Part shown: positions 25,202-35,196 of the stretch, piece by piece
Numbering within the stretch: position 1 is the stretch's first letter
Layout: each line of letters begins with the position of its first letter
DNA from: a virus
Direction: 5' to 3' (one strand)
Length of the DNA: 64,000 bases
Virus record (IMG/VR): IMGVR_UViG_3300034358_000008
Coordinates: 124,001 to 188,000 of that record
The notes under the pieces: generated by a model
What the model saw: only the letters and a program-made list of their open reading frames with translations
What the model was told of the DNA's origin: nothing
Database searches by the model: none
Translations under genes and position numbers: made by a program

Positions 25202-26470
25202 ATGTACAATGAAATTATCTCATTAGAGATGCTAGCCATTGGAGCAAAGACACCACTCGTTAAGTTAGTAGAGTCGTACGTGAAAGATGTTCGTTCACTC
25301 TGGACTACCTATCCTAATAACCAACCCACTACTCTGTATGACGACCTGGGTAAGATCAGCTCTAAGTTCATTAAAGATGTTAAACGTACAGTTGGTGCTA
25401 ACATTACCATTGACATGTACAATATCGATGGACCATCAGCAGGAGTCATGTCTGCAATCTGGTTCAATGGACACTCCGGTTCAAGGTATTACAGTGACCC
25501 AGCCTTAAAGATCGTCTCCGATGATAGCGTATCATTACATCAGGTACTTGAACTAGACCTGAAGAACGTAACGGTCAGAGGTACATTGGCAGATGCTCTT
25601 TCGTTTAAACTGTTCTTTACCGACTACATCTTCTTCAATACCAAATTCCTTACGGATAATGAATTTGTTGCAACACTACTGCATGAATTCGGACACATCT
25701 TCAACACGTTCATGACCCTAGGGGATTACGTTTGGTTGAACTACTATCTGACCGATGGCATAGAGATTCTAATGGGTAAGCGTCCTAACAAATTAAAGTT
25801 AGAGATCTTTAACCAACGATGGATTGATGAGAACGTCCCCGAAGATCTTCGAGAAGCGTTCACTAACGATAGAAACGAAGACAATGCTAAACGCGTTATC
25901 TTCAGTGCTCTTAAGAAAGCCCCACGTCATCACCTTACTAATAACCCTATCATGGCTGTACGTCGTGAAGAGCAGCTTGCTGATATGTTCGCTACTCGCC
26001 TAGGTTATGGTAAGTACATGGTGGATGCTAACTATAAGTACGATCGTCAATACGGTGATCCGCAACTGGTTGGTCGTCGTTGGTATGCAGAAACTGCTAA
26101 AGTTCTGGTAAGTCTGGTACTGTTACCCGTAGCGGCTATCGGGATGATTATGTACGACCCATTGATTCACGATGGACTCGTTGCACGTTATGATGACCCG
26201 ATGACTCGTAACGTCAGAATACGACGTGACCTTGTTGCCCAACTCAAAAATCCTGGACCACTTAACCGTGATGCAATCGTTGCCGATATCGATGCAATTG
26301 ATGCCATCATTAAAGAGTATTCCACAAACGCTTCTGTCATTGACAGCTTCGTAAACTTCTTCAGACCCGACATTCGTAAGCAACGACAGAATACTAAGGT
26401 TGAAGATGATTTAGAATCACTCATGCAAAACGACCTGTTCCTACAGGCTCACAAACTCAGTAAACTCTAA
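25202..26470 (+). CDS. HExxH zinc metalloprotease-like virion protein
   Basis: 422 aa. H161-EFG-H165 (LLHEFGHIFN) is a zincin motif, and EEQLADMFATRLGYG (256-270) supplies the glutamate/AD pattern of M48-type and related metallopeptidases. A hydrophobic helix lies at about 294-315. Residues 7-9 form SLE, which fits the S/A/G-x-E cut site of phiKZ-type prohead protease, so the protein may be packaged and trimmed. It opens a run of virion genes (GAGG ribosome site). Role could be in injection, host-wall entry or host-protein cleavage; not determined. Confidence 0.6.
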   Translation: MYNEIISLEMLAIGAKTPLVKLVESYVKDVRSLWTTYPNNQPTTLYDDLGKISSKFIKDVKRTVGANITIDMYNIDGPSAGVMSAIWFNGHSGSRYYSDPALKIVSDDSVSLHQVLELDLKNVTVRGTLADALSFKLFFTDYIFFNTKFLTDNEFVATLLHEFGHIFNTFMTLGDYVWLNYYLTDGIEILMGKRPNKLKLEIFNQRWIDENVPEDLREAFTNDRNEDNAKRVIFSALKKAPRHHLTNNPIMAVRREEQLADMFATRLGYGKYMVDANYKYDRQYGDPQLVGRRWYAETAKVLVSLVLLPVAAIGMIMYDPLIHDGLVARYDDPMTRNVRIRRDLVAQLKNPGPLNRDAIVADIDAIDAIIKEYSTNASVIDSFVNFFRPDIRKQRQNTKVEDDLESLMQNDLFLQAHKLSKL

Positions 26471-26481
26471 GGTACCTTACC

Positions 26482-26922
26482 ATGCGTATTGGTTATGAAA
26501 TTTCGAAATACCTCAAAGAAGTCCGCACTCCAGAAGGCAGTGATCGTGTACTTCGGGCTATGATGGTTGCTAACGCCCTTGGCTACCACTTCCCTATTGA
26601 TCCTGCGAAGTCTGCTATTGACAACGCTGCCGACTTTGCTGACGAAGCGCGTAAGGTAGTGGGCCAGATCAATGAGAACCTTTCTCTGGATTCTAAGCTT
26701 GCTCTGGAACTGTTCAAGCAAGTCATTGCAATCCGTCATGAACTGATTGTTGGGGGCTGTGACATCTCGATCATGGAAGCTGCCATGCGCTCCCATACCG
26801 CTGATCAACATCAGACTGGCGCTGAGACTGTAGCTGCTACATCCCTGCTCACTAACCTTGAGTTCATGCGTGCACAGAATGGTATTCGTTCCGTTCTGCA
26901 ATCGCTCGGCACCGAAGGCTAA
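26482..26922 (+). CDS. Hypothetical helical protein
   Basis: 146 aa, almost all helical, with no motif I recognise. GTACC(T)TACC precedes the ATG without a strong ribosome site; translation may couple to the protease gene 11 nt upstream. Placed between the protease-like and inner-head-type genes, so a virion role is plausible. Confidence 0.5.
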   Translation: MRIGYEISKYLKEVRTPEGSDRVLRAMMVANALGYHFPIDPAKSAIDNAADFADEARKVVGQINENLSLDSKLALELFKQVIAIRHELIVGGCDISIMEAAMRSHTADQHQTGAETVAATSLLTNLEFMRAQNGIRSVLQSLGTEG

Positions 26923-26933
26923 GGGAGTAGGCT

Positions 26934-27236
26934 ATGGATACCAGTGATGACACAATCCGACATCCTCGTATTACTAAAGCCACCGCTAAAGCTCTTATCG
27001 CCATGGAGAAGATCATCATTGATACTGATATGTCAGTGGTGATCTGTATGGTCAGACTTACTAATGGTCAACGATTGGTTGCGGATGCAATCGTCGCTAA
27101 CTATAAAACGTTTGATCCTGAACGCGGAACACAAATCGCACGAGCCAAGATTATCGATGAGATCATCAGGCTTGAAATGTATGACCTTCGAAAGAAGCTA
27201 CATGAGCAAAAAACTAAAGGAGGTCGGCAATGCTGA
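26934..27236 (+). CDS. Phage gp49/gp66-like small protein
   Basis: 100 aa. The pattern ITKATAKALIAMEK ... VCxVRLTNGQRLVAD ... NYKTFDPERGTQIA ... IIDEIIRLEMYDLR matches, by eye, the Phage_gp49_66 family (N4 gp49/Sf6 gp66), small proteins with a conserved F-D-x-E-x-G-x-x-I-A core. Function of the family is unknown. Its stop overlaps the next start by 7 nt. Family assignment is from memory of the pattern. Confidence 0.55.
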   Translation: MDTSDDTIRHPRITKATAKALIAMEKIIIDTDMSVVICMVRLTNGQRLVADAIVANYKTFDPERGTQIARAKIIDEIIRLEMYDLRKKLHEQKTKGGRQC

Positions 27237-28477
27237 CTGAAACAGAAATTCTGGACGAACAAGTCCAAACTCTTGACGAAGCATTGGATAAGCTGGAAGA
27301 ACATTCTGCTGAACCCATCACTCCGAATGAGCTAGGTGACGTTGACGCCGGTCATGCATTGTCCGTTACCGTTGAATGCCTTAAAGCTACTCGTGATCTT
27401 TACCACACCATCTCCCAAGAAGGTGTATCTGCTGCTGACGTTCAAGCTCTACGCAGTATTCGTGATCGGATGTCGCCGTATATGACCCTGACTCCAAAGG
27501 TTGCTTTGGAAGCTTATGAAGGGATGTTTACGCCTAATCGTAGTATGATTAACCAAGTCATTTCGCAAGAAGCTACTCTGGCTGAAATCGGTACTACGCT
27601 TAAGGAATGGTTCTTCAAGTTCTTGGACTTCGTGATCAAGATCGTTGACTGGTGTCGTGTTGTATGGAACTCGGAAGAAGCAGTACGCATTCGACTGAAG
27701 GCTCTAGACTCTAACCTGCAAAGCATGTACAACGCATTCGATGATTGCTTGGTACGTAACAAGTTGGCAGGTGTGGACATGTTGCCACAACTGACTGCTA
27801 TCGCTAAGGTAGTGTTGACCGATCCTAAATTGACTCGTTCTGAAGCTATGTTGATTGCATTTGGCCTGAAAGGTCATGACTCGGTTATTGTCCATGGTGA
27901 CAAAGACATCGACTACACCTTTAACTTGCTTATGAAAGATGTGGCTTCTCTGAAGACCCACGTTGAACAGAACAAGCCAATGGCAGTTGGTATTGACTTC
28001 GCTACTGATCTCCATGTAACTGCTGAAGCAATGGAAGAACTGTTGGTTGCTACCGACGAAGTAGATTTCTTCTTTGATCATCTCGGCACTGAGTTCTGGA
28101 TGCATCCGAAGCGTTTGGTGGGTCGTCCTATCTATGCTCCATCGCACAACATCCTTCAAGTACAACGTCTGGCTAAAGAGTTCCGTACTATCAAACGTAA
28201 CGTGAACTTTGATAACCTCAAAGAAGTAGACATCTTGGTACAGACCGTAGAGAATATCTCGGGTTGTGTTCAAGGGTTGGAACGAGTGATTGCCTTTAAG
28301 CAAAAGCTGTACGGTGATTACTATAAGGCCTCCGCTACAATGGCTAACTTCTATATCCGTGGTCGTGATGTCCTGATTGACCAGATCGCTAAGAATGGTG
28401 ATGAAGACATTAACCGTGTGGTATTGACCAAGCTTAATAAAGTTTGGGATGAGATCCTCAAGAAGATGGGTATGTAA
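27230..28477 (+). CDS. Inner-head/ejection-type protein with prohead cleavage site
   Basis: 415 aa. Acidic N-terminal region, then VALE at residues 91-94, which fits the S/A/G-x-E site cut by phiKZ-type prohead protease (gp175). Downstream is an amphipathic hydrophobic segment (LKEWFFKFLDFVIKIVDW, about 119-136) and a long helical C-terminal domain. The same order of parts recurs in five proteins between 36.5 and 45.2 kb. In phiKZ such proteins form the inner body and are injected. Assignment by architecture. Confidence 0.55.
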   Translation: MLTETEILDEQVQTLDEALDKLEEHSAEPITPNELGDVDAGHALSVTVECLKATRDLYHTISQEGVSAADVQALRSIRDRMSPYMTLTPKVALEAYEGMFTPNRSMINQVISQEATLAEIGTTLKEWFFKFLDFVIKIVDWCRVVWNSEEAVRIRLKALDSNLQSMYNAFDDCLVRNKLAGVDMLPQLTAIAKVVLTDPKLTRSEAMLIAFGLKGHDSVIVHGDKDIDYTFNLLMKDVASLKTHVEQNKPMAVGIDFATDLHVTAEAMEELLVATDEVDFFFDHLGTEFWMHPKRLVGRPIYAPSHNILQVQRLAKEFRTIKRNVNFDNLKEVDILVQTVENISGCVQGLERVIAFKQKLYGDYYKASATMANFYIRGRDVLIDQIAKNGDEDINRVVLTKLNKVWDEILKKMGM

Positions 28478-28486
28478 CAGCATAAA

Positions 28487-28508
28487 GCCCCTGCGGTTAA
28501 GCAGGGGC
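28487..28508 (+). terminator. Bidirectional terminator between convergent genes
   Basis: Perfect GCCCCTGC/GCAGGGGC stem, loop GGTTAA, with CATAA before and AATATG after. Confidence 0.8.
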
Positions 28509-28519
28509 AATATGTCGTC

Positions 28520-31444
28520 TTAGACGGGATCAAGCGTGTGACGGTACCAGTTAAACACAACGTCATCTTCAACGGTGAGTTCTTGGTTAGGCAGTACTGT
28601 CAGTTTCTTACGAATGGCCAAACGTACAGCATCATCTTCAACAGTCAAGATGGTGAAGTTGTTAGTACCACCCAGACCAGCCGCTTCGATAGCCATTACG
28701 TCATCACCCGAAGTTTCCTTCAGCTTAGAGATAATGTCAGACATGCTGATTGTGCTACGTTGCAGATACTCGTTAACGACACGCTTAGCGTTCGCAATGA
28801 GGCTAGGACGAATCGTAGGGTTGGTGTAGCCAGGCTTGCTGAGATAGAAGCTCATGCTAAACGCTTGATCTACAGGAATGGTTACCTGCTGACCTTCACG
28901 GATACTTGCTACGGTGTCACCATAGGTCGTGGTTGGGTAAAGGAACAACTCGGCCTCACTCAACAGACGTGCATCCAAAGCAGCGATGTCGTTCTGAATC
29001 CACGTTACGATTTCCATAGGGATCTCTTGTGCGTAAGCAGCGGCATCCCGTTCGTTAGCGTAGTAGAACAAACCATCAACCATGAACAGCGTGGTCTCGT
29101 ACAACAGCTTACGTGGCTCCAACAGAATCGGATTACCATCCGCATCGATGATCGGGTCACCAGCACGATGATCCATTACTGGATTACCTTGTTCATCCAA
29201 CACAGGGTCACCCACTTTGTGGAGTACCTTGTAGTCGAGCGTTCCATCTGGCTTGACTGTGATAATAACGTTACCGTTAGCATCCGTCTCGTAGATCGTA
29301 GTGGTGTAATAAGCTGGCACGTTATGGTCGTACTTCTTATAGCTCTCAGAACTCAACACAGGGCGACTACGACGCCACAACCGACTAAGGTCGTAACCGA
29401 GTGTAGTCTTCAACCGTTCACGAGTAACGGTCATGAACTGATCTGGCAACAAATGTACCTGAACCATTTCATCAAGGTCGTTAGGTTGATAGCCTGGAGT
29501 AATGGAGTTAACCACGCAGATCGTAATATCCAGATTCGTGAGCAATGGAGCGAAGTAGTTATTCTGCACTTCACTAAACATACTCATGTTGGTAGTACGA
29601 AGTTCACCAGCACTGTTAAGGTCGAAGTTAGACTCGATCTCGAATTCAAAGATTCGTTCAGCGTCTTGAATACCAACCTGTTTACCGTTTACCGATGCCC
29701 AACGTTTCTCACCCTCTGGTTGATAACCGATTTGTACCAACACTTGGTTATCTTCCAACTTACGGAACTGTTCACCCGATTCCAACTTGATACGAATACC
29801 GTAACCTTTAGGAGTGCGATAGATGTCGTACTCTTTGATTGCTACTTGAAGGTTAGCCGTATCGTTCTCACCCACAAACAGTTTCTGAGTGACAGTCGGT
29901 TTGTCCAAGTAGTAAGGGCGCATGTCGAAGTTGTTATTCGTAGCATCCAGCACGTTGTGGAATGGCGAATACACGTAACGAGAGTTGTTCATCTCACGAG
30001 CACGTTGTTCAGCTGACATTCCATCCAATCGATCGATAGCATCATCGGACAATGGAGTCACTTTACCTTGATTAAAGGCGTAAAGCATGGAAGGCAACAG
30101 AGTTTGTCGCAGACCGTTGTCAGATACATGCTGAGAGCCCGAGATACTGTCCATGTTGAACGTAATCTGTGACATGGCTACACCTGCCCCAGAAACAACA
30201 TCGAGGGCTTCTGGGGTACCTAGACGCCGTGAGGCGAGGTATTCCAAATTGGTGATGTTATCGACGTTAGTTACCAATGCATAACCACGACGATCCAACT
30301 GAGCGGAAAGCTGTACGTTAGTAATCGGAGTTTGCATCGGACCCAAGGTGTTGTTGATAACTTGTTCCCGCAGTGTTTCGAAAGCCATTGCGTTAGCACC
30401 ACCTGTTACACGTTGACGCGCCAAAGGCTGACAAGTCGTGAGGGTTTCCAGTGGAGCAGAAAACGTTTTGTCATCATCAATCGAGTTGAACTTAATAGTG
30501 AACTCGTTATCTTGGATCGTACCCATATCACGATCCAATTCCCCCAGTGTAGTATAGATGTCGATCCGAATAGAACCTTCAGCCATACCAGTAGTTACAT
30601 AAACCGTGGGGATACTTACTTTCAGGATGTTGTTCACAACCTTGAACACTACGGTTAGATCCATAGGGTCGTAAGTCAGAGCAGAGTGAGTCGTAGTGAT
30701 CTCATCCCATGACTCTTCGTTATCACGAGAGATATAAGCACGAGCGTAGTAGAACTGGTTATCGAATGTGTAATCCGTTTGGAACAGATCCTCAGGGTTA
30801 AGCACATCCGAATAGCTACGTACTTGGAACTGATAGACGGGGATAGTCATTGCCATCAAACGACGACGTTGGTTATCCACCTTCGATATCATCATGTCCC
30901 ATTCAACGATGTTAGTGGTCAACGCTTGAATTGGGGATTCTTTATCCAATACGTATTCTACTGTAACACCACCGTGACGCATTACTGTCATCTGGATCGG
31001 GTACTGCATTGTGAATGGTAGACCAGCTGCTCCGAATTGAGTCAGTCGTGGGATAACCAAACGTTTGAGTCCCTGATCCCCAAATGGTACAGCCTTAGCT
31101 ATGATCTCATCGTAGTCCAAGAACAACATCCATGGAGTGCTCGCTGGAATAGCAAAGCGACCCAAGTAGTCATCATCAGACATGTGGAGATACAGTTCAT
31201 CTTGAGTGAGTGCTTGACGTGCATACAAACGACGCATCAAGGCTTCGATCTCACTGATGTTAGCAGCAGTTTCGATACTACCGCATTCCATCAGGTACAC
31301 GAACGGGAGAGTACCATCCGGTACATCGTAAGTCGGGTTAGCTGGATCTGGGTTTAGCTGTGAATCCAATTCGTCTAGCATCAACGATTGAATCAAACTC
31401 GGGTTACGTAGAACCTCGTAAAGGTTATCTTTAAAACTGCTCAT
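28520..31444 (-). CDS. Large virion structural protein
   Basis: 974 aa, the longest product in the window. Mixed alpha/beta without transmembrane segments; contains a section of repeated short beta motifs with D-x-x-G-N (about 770-820, e.g. VLDEQGNPVMD and PIIDADGNPIL) that looks like a beta-solenoid or adhesin-like repeat. On the minus strand within virion genes and followed upstream by a second structural gene. Probably a tail, baseplate or fibre component; no family named. Confidence 0.5.
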   Translation of the reverse strand: MSSFKDNLYEVLRNPSLIQSLMLDELDSQLNPDPANPTYDVPDGTLPFVYLMECGSIETAANISEIEALMRRLYARQALTQDELYLHMSDDDYLGRFAIPASTPWMLFLDYDEIIAKAVPFGDQGLKRLVIPRLTQFGAAGLPFTMQYPIQMTVMRHGGVTVEYVLDKESPIQALTTNIVEWDMMISKVDNQRRRLMAMTIPVYQFQVRSYSDVLNPEDLFQTDYTFDNQFYYARAYISRDNEESWDEITTTHSALTYDPMDLTVVFKVVNNILKVSIPTVYVTTGMAEGSIRIDIYTTLGELDRDMGTIQDNEFTIKFNSIDDDKTFSAPLETLTTCQPLARQRVTGGANAMAFETLREQVINNTLGPMQTPITNVQLSAQLDRRGYALVTNVDNITNLEYLASRRLGTPEALDVVSGAGVAMSQITFNMDSISGSQHVSDNGLRQTLLPSMLYAFNQGKVTPLSDDAIDRLDGMSAEQRAREMNNSRYVYSPFHNVLDATNNNFDMRPYYLDKPTVTQKLFVGENDTANLQVAIKEYDIYRTPKGYGIRIKLESGEQFRKLEDNQVLVQIGYQPEGEKRWASVNGKQVGIQDAERIFEFEIESNFDLNSAGELRTTNMSMFSEVQNNYFAPLLTNLDITICVVNSITPGYQPNDLDEMVQVHLLPDQFMTVTRERLKTTLGYDLSRLWRRSRPVLSSESYKKYDHNVPAYYTTTIYETDANGNVIITVKPDGTLDYKVLHKVGDPVLDEQGNPVMDHRAGDPIIDADGNPILLEPRKLLYETTLFMVDGLFYYANERDAAAYAQEIPMEIVTWIQNDIAALDARLLSEAELFLYPTTTYGDTVASIREGQQVTIPVDQAFSMSFYLSKPGYTNPTIRPSLIANAKRVVNEYLQRSTISMSDIISKLKETSGDDVMAIEAAGLGGTNNFTILTVEDDAVRLAIRKKLTVLPNQELTVEDDVVFNWYRHTLDPV

Positions 31445-31453
31445 TGAAGTTCC

Positions 31454-32503
31454 TTATTGCTGATCTTGGTAATTTAGTTTGAGGTTACCACCAAAGCGTG
31501 CTTCGTATTCACTACGTAGTACATGCCATTCCAGTTCGTTGTGAGCTTCCACATTGATGTATGGATAAGCTTCAAAGTTGAACCAGTCTTTCTCGTTAGG
31601 CTTCAATTTAACTGTGGCCTGACCACGAGCTTCATCGCGCATCGCTGGGTTGAATTCCTGAACCAATTCATTAAACTCATAAATGAGGATATAGTCGTAA
31701 ATTGTCAACCCCATGCACCGCCAACTAAAGTTCAGTTGATCACTCACAGTTTGGTAAGGAGATTCAGCACCGTCACCTGTAAAGTTAAGGCCTTGACCAG
31801 TAGGGGCGTTCATAGCAAGACAGGCTCCAGGAGCCGCCACACGTTGAACGTACGTTTTGGTGGAATCCATCACCAAGCGATAGATACGGATGTTAGCATC
31901 GTACTCATTAAGCATTACCAACTCAGGATAGGGCATAATCCGGCCTTCCCGGTTAAGGCCCATGTAGATTTCCATCATTGCCATCATCCATGTTATAGGA
32001 TCTCCGTCAATGTTACGGGTTGTCATCTGTAGGTCATAAGTACCATATTGGTACGGAACGTCGTCTACATATGCCATCACATCACGATACACACCCGGAG
32101 TCGTAGTACTCAGGTTCAGCGTGAAGTCTTCCCAACCGGTAAGACTAATTAGGTTGTTGGACAACAAAGGCATGAACGGGTTGAGTGGGTCCACTCCTGG
32201 GCACCAGTCAGTACCTTTCTCTTTGTGTTGTTCTGGATCTAGATATGCTCGGACTCGGCGTTCGATACTCCATGGGTTTGGGTTTAGCAACATTTGCAAC
32301 CGTCGATCGACCATGCAGTTTGATTCAGACAAATTTAGATACGGACGTGTAAAGAATGTGTAACCGTGGTTCTCTGTGTTTAGAGGTACGGCGTTGTTAC
32401 GGCCAGTAATATTCAACCCGCGAAAGGTATCATGTACAGCTTGATCCCGCGGAGACAAACCCGTGTTCTTAATAATCTGATTGATGAAATCACTTAAAGC
32501 CAT
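31454..32503 (-). CDS. Virion structural protein
   Basis: 349 aa, transcribed with the 974-aa gene (9 nt apart), divergent from the plus-strand virion operon at 32541. Contains many aromatic and Met residues (MMAMMEIYMGL) and no recognised motif. A tail or baseplate component is inferred from its partner. Start has a modest AAGAAAATG context. Confidence 0.5.
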   Translation of the reverse strand: MALSDFINQIIKNTGLSPRDQAVHDTFRGLNITGRNNAVPLNTENHGYTFFTRPYLNLSESNCMVDRRLQMLLNPNPWSIERRVRAYLDPEQHKEKGTDWCPGVDPLNPFMPLLSNNLISLTGWEDFTLNLSTTTPGVYRDVMAYVDDVPYQYGTYDLQMTTRNIDGDPITWMMAMMEIYMGLNREGRIMPYPELVMLNEYDANIRIYRLVMDSTKTYVQRVAAPGACLAMNAPTGQGLNFTGDGAESPYQTVSDQLNFSWRCMGLTIYDYILIYEFNELVQEFNPAMRDEARGQATVKLKPNEKDWFNFEAYPYINVEAHNELEWHVLRSEYEARFGGNLKLNYQDQQ

Positions 32504-32540
32504 TTTCTTAATCTCTTAGTCAATTAAAGGAAGAGAGAGT

Positions 32541-33740
32541 ATGCCATTACCAATTGTTAACTCCGCAATTCGTGGAGACGCTGGTGCTATCGGTCGCGAC
32601 CTGATGGCGACAGTACTGACTGCTGCGAAATCGATGAGTAGCATTAGCTCGCTCGCTGATATTACTAAGCCGCTGCGAGTAGAACCCATCACCATTATCG
32701 ATCAGACCATCGCTGATCAGCCATACATCTTAGACCTACTCAAATTGAGTGTTAGTCTCTATGCCGGTTATTACCTGCAAGCGGTTAACATGGTATTCGG
32801 TGTTGGTAAGATTGATACCCTGAAGGTATTTGATTCGCTTAACCCTGAGCGTAGTGGTGCCAGTGCACTGGGCTTTGAGAACTTCCGCACGGCGGTGTAC
32901 TCTCATGAAACCTATGCCAATGGCCTACCGGCTCTGGAAGCGTTTTCTCGTCCAGTACGTGAAGGTTTGATTGCTGAATATTCGGAAGAGAAGTATAAAG
33001 CTGCTCTGGAAGCATTCGGCGGTAAGAACGACGACGCGTCTGATCAGACCGGCGATAAGAGTCCAATTCACAGTATGTCCTCTGGGGATTCTCAGAAAGT
33101 TTATGAGGCTGAAAACCTCGCTGTAGGCAAGCTGGTCAACGTTGAAGTTAAGTCTGGTAACGAGAAAGCTAAGCTGCCGGTTCTGATTAAACTCATTCCT
33201 GCAATCGTGCCTTCCGATACAATCACTCATATCTTTACTGCTGGTGGACGTGATACTTGGGCTCACCGCCTGTTCCTGGTGAAGTCTGGTCAGATTAAAT
33301 TCTGGCGCGACTTCGTAATGGGTCAGGATATGATCGATGCACACATGACTGCATTGATGTCCGATAAGTCGGGTGTTTACAAGACTATCCTTGATCGTCG
33401 TCGTAACAACGTAGCACAAGCTATCCAGTCTGGCCGCTTGAGTCTGGCGGATGCTTCGAACATCGCAGTTATCTCCGGTAGCACCATGAAGAAATCGGCG
33501 AACACTCTCTACGCTAAGATCGATGATGTTAACGTACGTAAGAAGTTCTTCGATAACTCCTACCTGCTGATGATGATGGTAGTTGACGAACGTTGGAACC
33601 GTGTAACCATCTATCACCGTGGTGTTGATCTGGCTTCTAGCTGGAGAATCGACGACATCAAGATCGCTGAGAAATCGAAAGGTCAGGACATCACTGAGAT
33701 CTTCAAAATGTTCAGCAAACAAATGCACACTAACATCTAA
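32541..33740 (+). CDS. Virion-operon protein, function unknown
   Basis: 399 aa. Residues about 165-185 are a disordered linker rich in D/S/G between two folded parts. The ribosome site is GAAGAGAG. It starts a five-gene plus-strand run to 36507. No motif recognised. Confidence 0.5.
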   Translation: MPLPIVNSAIRGDAGAIGRDLMATVLTAAKSMSSISSLADITKPLRVEPITIIDQTIADQPYILDLLKLSVSLYAGYYLQAVNMVFGVGKIDTLKVFDSLNPERSGASALGFENFRTAVYSHETYANGLPALEAFSRPVREGLIAEYSEEKYKAALEAFGGKNDDASDQTGDKSPIHSMSSGDSQKVYEAENLAVGKLVNVEVKSGNEKAKLPVLIKLIPAIVPSDTITHIFTAGGRDTWAHRLFLVKSGQIKFWRDFVMGQDMIDAHMTALMSDKSGVYKTILDRRRNNVAQAIQSGRLSLADASNIAVISGSTMKKSANTLYAKIDDVNVRKKFFDNSYLLMMMVVDERWNRVTIYHRGVDLASSWRIDDIKIAEKSKGQDITEIFKMFSKQMHTNI

Positions 33741-33751
33741 AGGAACTCACG

Positions 33752-34645
33752 ATGAGCATTCTTTCTTTCATTGAATCGCTGCCCGCAGTAATGGAGCGGC
33801 GTCAAGTAATGACTGTCGTTGATCAGCTGAAGATGGAGTACGACGATACCGTTGCTCCTTTCATCGACGAAGTCCGTGAGGCCTTTGCTGGCGTACCGAT
33901 GAAGTCCATGCTGATGAAGCGGATGGATACTACCCATCGTCGTTACGTTAGCTTCCAAGGTAACTCCTTGGGTCTGATCCTCAACAACCTTTCGAACATC
34001 CGTAGTTCTTTTGACATCATCGAAAAAGATGTTAAGACTGCGTTCAGTGTTCAGTTCACCAATAACAACATGTCCTTCGAACGTGCAAACGTTTTGAAGT
34101 TCATTGAAGCTCTGGCCTTCTACATCCGGTATGCTCGTAAGTTCATGCTGTTTGCTATCGCTCAGGAATCTCTGGCTGTAGGTAAAGCTACCGCTCCTAA
34201 GTGGTCTGCTGCTGAATCGGAATGGGTTGACACCAACATGGATCAGTTCGCTGGTCTGTACGTCACCATGAGTCTGCCACCAGCTGAGTTCAAGTCCCGT
34301 ATCGCTAAAGCATCTAATGCCACTGTAGATCCGCAGACCTTCCAACTGGCTCAACAGTCTTTGGGTGCTCAGAAAACTGACCCACTGGAAATGGACGGTT
34401 TCTCTCCACGTCAAAACCCATTCATGATGATGGGCAAGTTCTTGGCTGAGATGCAAGTTAACCGTTACCACGAAGCTAAGGAAGAATTCTACGGTCTGCA
34501 ACTGCGACTGCAAGAACTCAAAGACCTTACTAATGGTGAGCCATCTAACCCAGTTATCCAGAAGCAGATCCAAGCTTACGAGAAACGTATTTCTGAATAT
34601 GAATACGAGATGCGTAAGACTGAAGAGAAAGCTGGCCTGCACTAA
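33752..34645 (+). CDS. Virion-operon protein, helical
   Basis: 297 aa, strongly helical, with a probable coiled coil in the last 50 residues (KQIQAYEKRISEYEYEMRKTEEK). AAGGAA ribosome site; 11 nt after the previous stop. Unrecognised. Confidence 0.55.
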   Translation: MSILSFIESLPAVMERRQVMTVVDQLKMEYDDTVAPFIDEVREAFAGVPMKSMLMKRMDTTHRRYVSFQGNSLGLILNNLSNIRSSFDIIEKDVKTAFSVQFTNNNMSFERANVLKFIEALAFYIRYARKFMLFAIAQESLAVGKATAPKWSAAESEWVDTNMDQFAGLYVTMSLPPAEFKSRIAKASNATVDPQTFQLAQQSLGAQKTDPLEMDGFSPRQNPFMMMGKFLAEMQVNRYHEAKEEFYGLQLRLQELKDLTNGEPSNPVIQKQIQAYEKRISEYEYEMRKTEEKAGLH

Positions 34646-34654
34646 GGAGGCACC

Positions 34655-35188
34655 ATGGCGACTAATGCTGTTAAACCCTTTGACGGTAATCGCGAATACT
34701 CCGGTGGGCAATCTAAGCCTGGCAAACGATTCGAGATGCGTCAAGGTGATCCACGGGTTCATGAACTGTTTGTAGAGTTCACCAACTTCCCTAAGATCGC
34801 TACCACTTGGAACTTCCAGAAGCGTGTAGTCGATCTGGCCCAAGAACTGTTCGCTGGTGATTACAGTTGGTTTATCCGTCAGGATTCCAATGCCATGCTT
34901 ACCGATCAGAACTACGCGTTCGTATTGGACACCATTCGCTTCATCGCAAGTGGTACACGTAAGTTCAGTATCCACACTTGGCCTGCTCTGGTTTCTTACA
35001 ATGTTCCTATTGTGACGGAATCGGTTGAAGGTCGTCGTGAGATCTACTTCATGATGGATAAGCTGGATGTCCCAACGGACTCGGCTAAGATCATTCAGAA
35101 GTGGTTGTCTCATAAAGGCGGTTTCGATGATCTGATGTATACCCTACATCTTCTGTTCGGTACTGTCCCTGAGCAAGTTAACCGCTAG
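34655..35188 (+). CDS. Virion-operon protein, function unknown
   Basis: 177 aa with an AAGGAGG ribosome site 9 nt after the previous gene. Mixed alpha/beta composition; no membrane segment or motif. Likely translated with its neighbours. Confidence 0.55.
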   Translation: MATNAVKPFDGNREYSGGQSKPGKRFEMRQGDPRVHELFVEFTNFPKIATTWNFQKRVVDLAQELFAGDYSWFIRQDSNAMLTDQNYAFVLDTIRFIASGTRKFSIHTWPALVSYNVPIVTESVEGRREIYFMMDKLDVPTDSAKIIQKWLSHKGGFDDLMYTLHLLFGTVPEQVNR

Positions 35189-35196
35189 GAGGGATT

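Noticed and set aside
28538-30016. 492-aa plus-strand ORF opposite the 974-aa gene
   Set aside because: No ribosome site; composition of a shadow frame.
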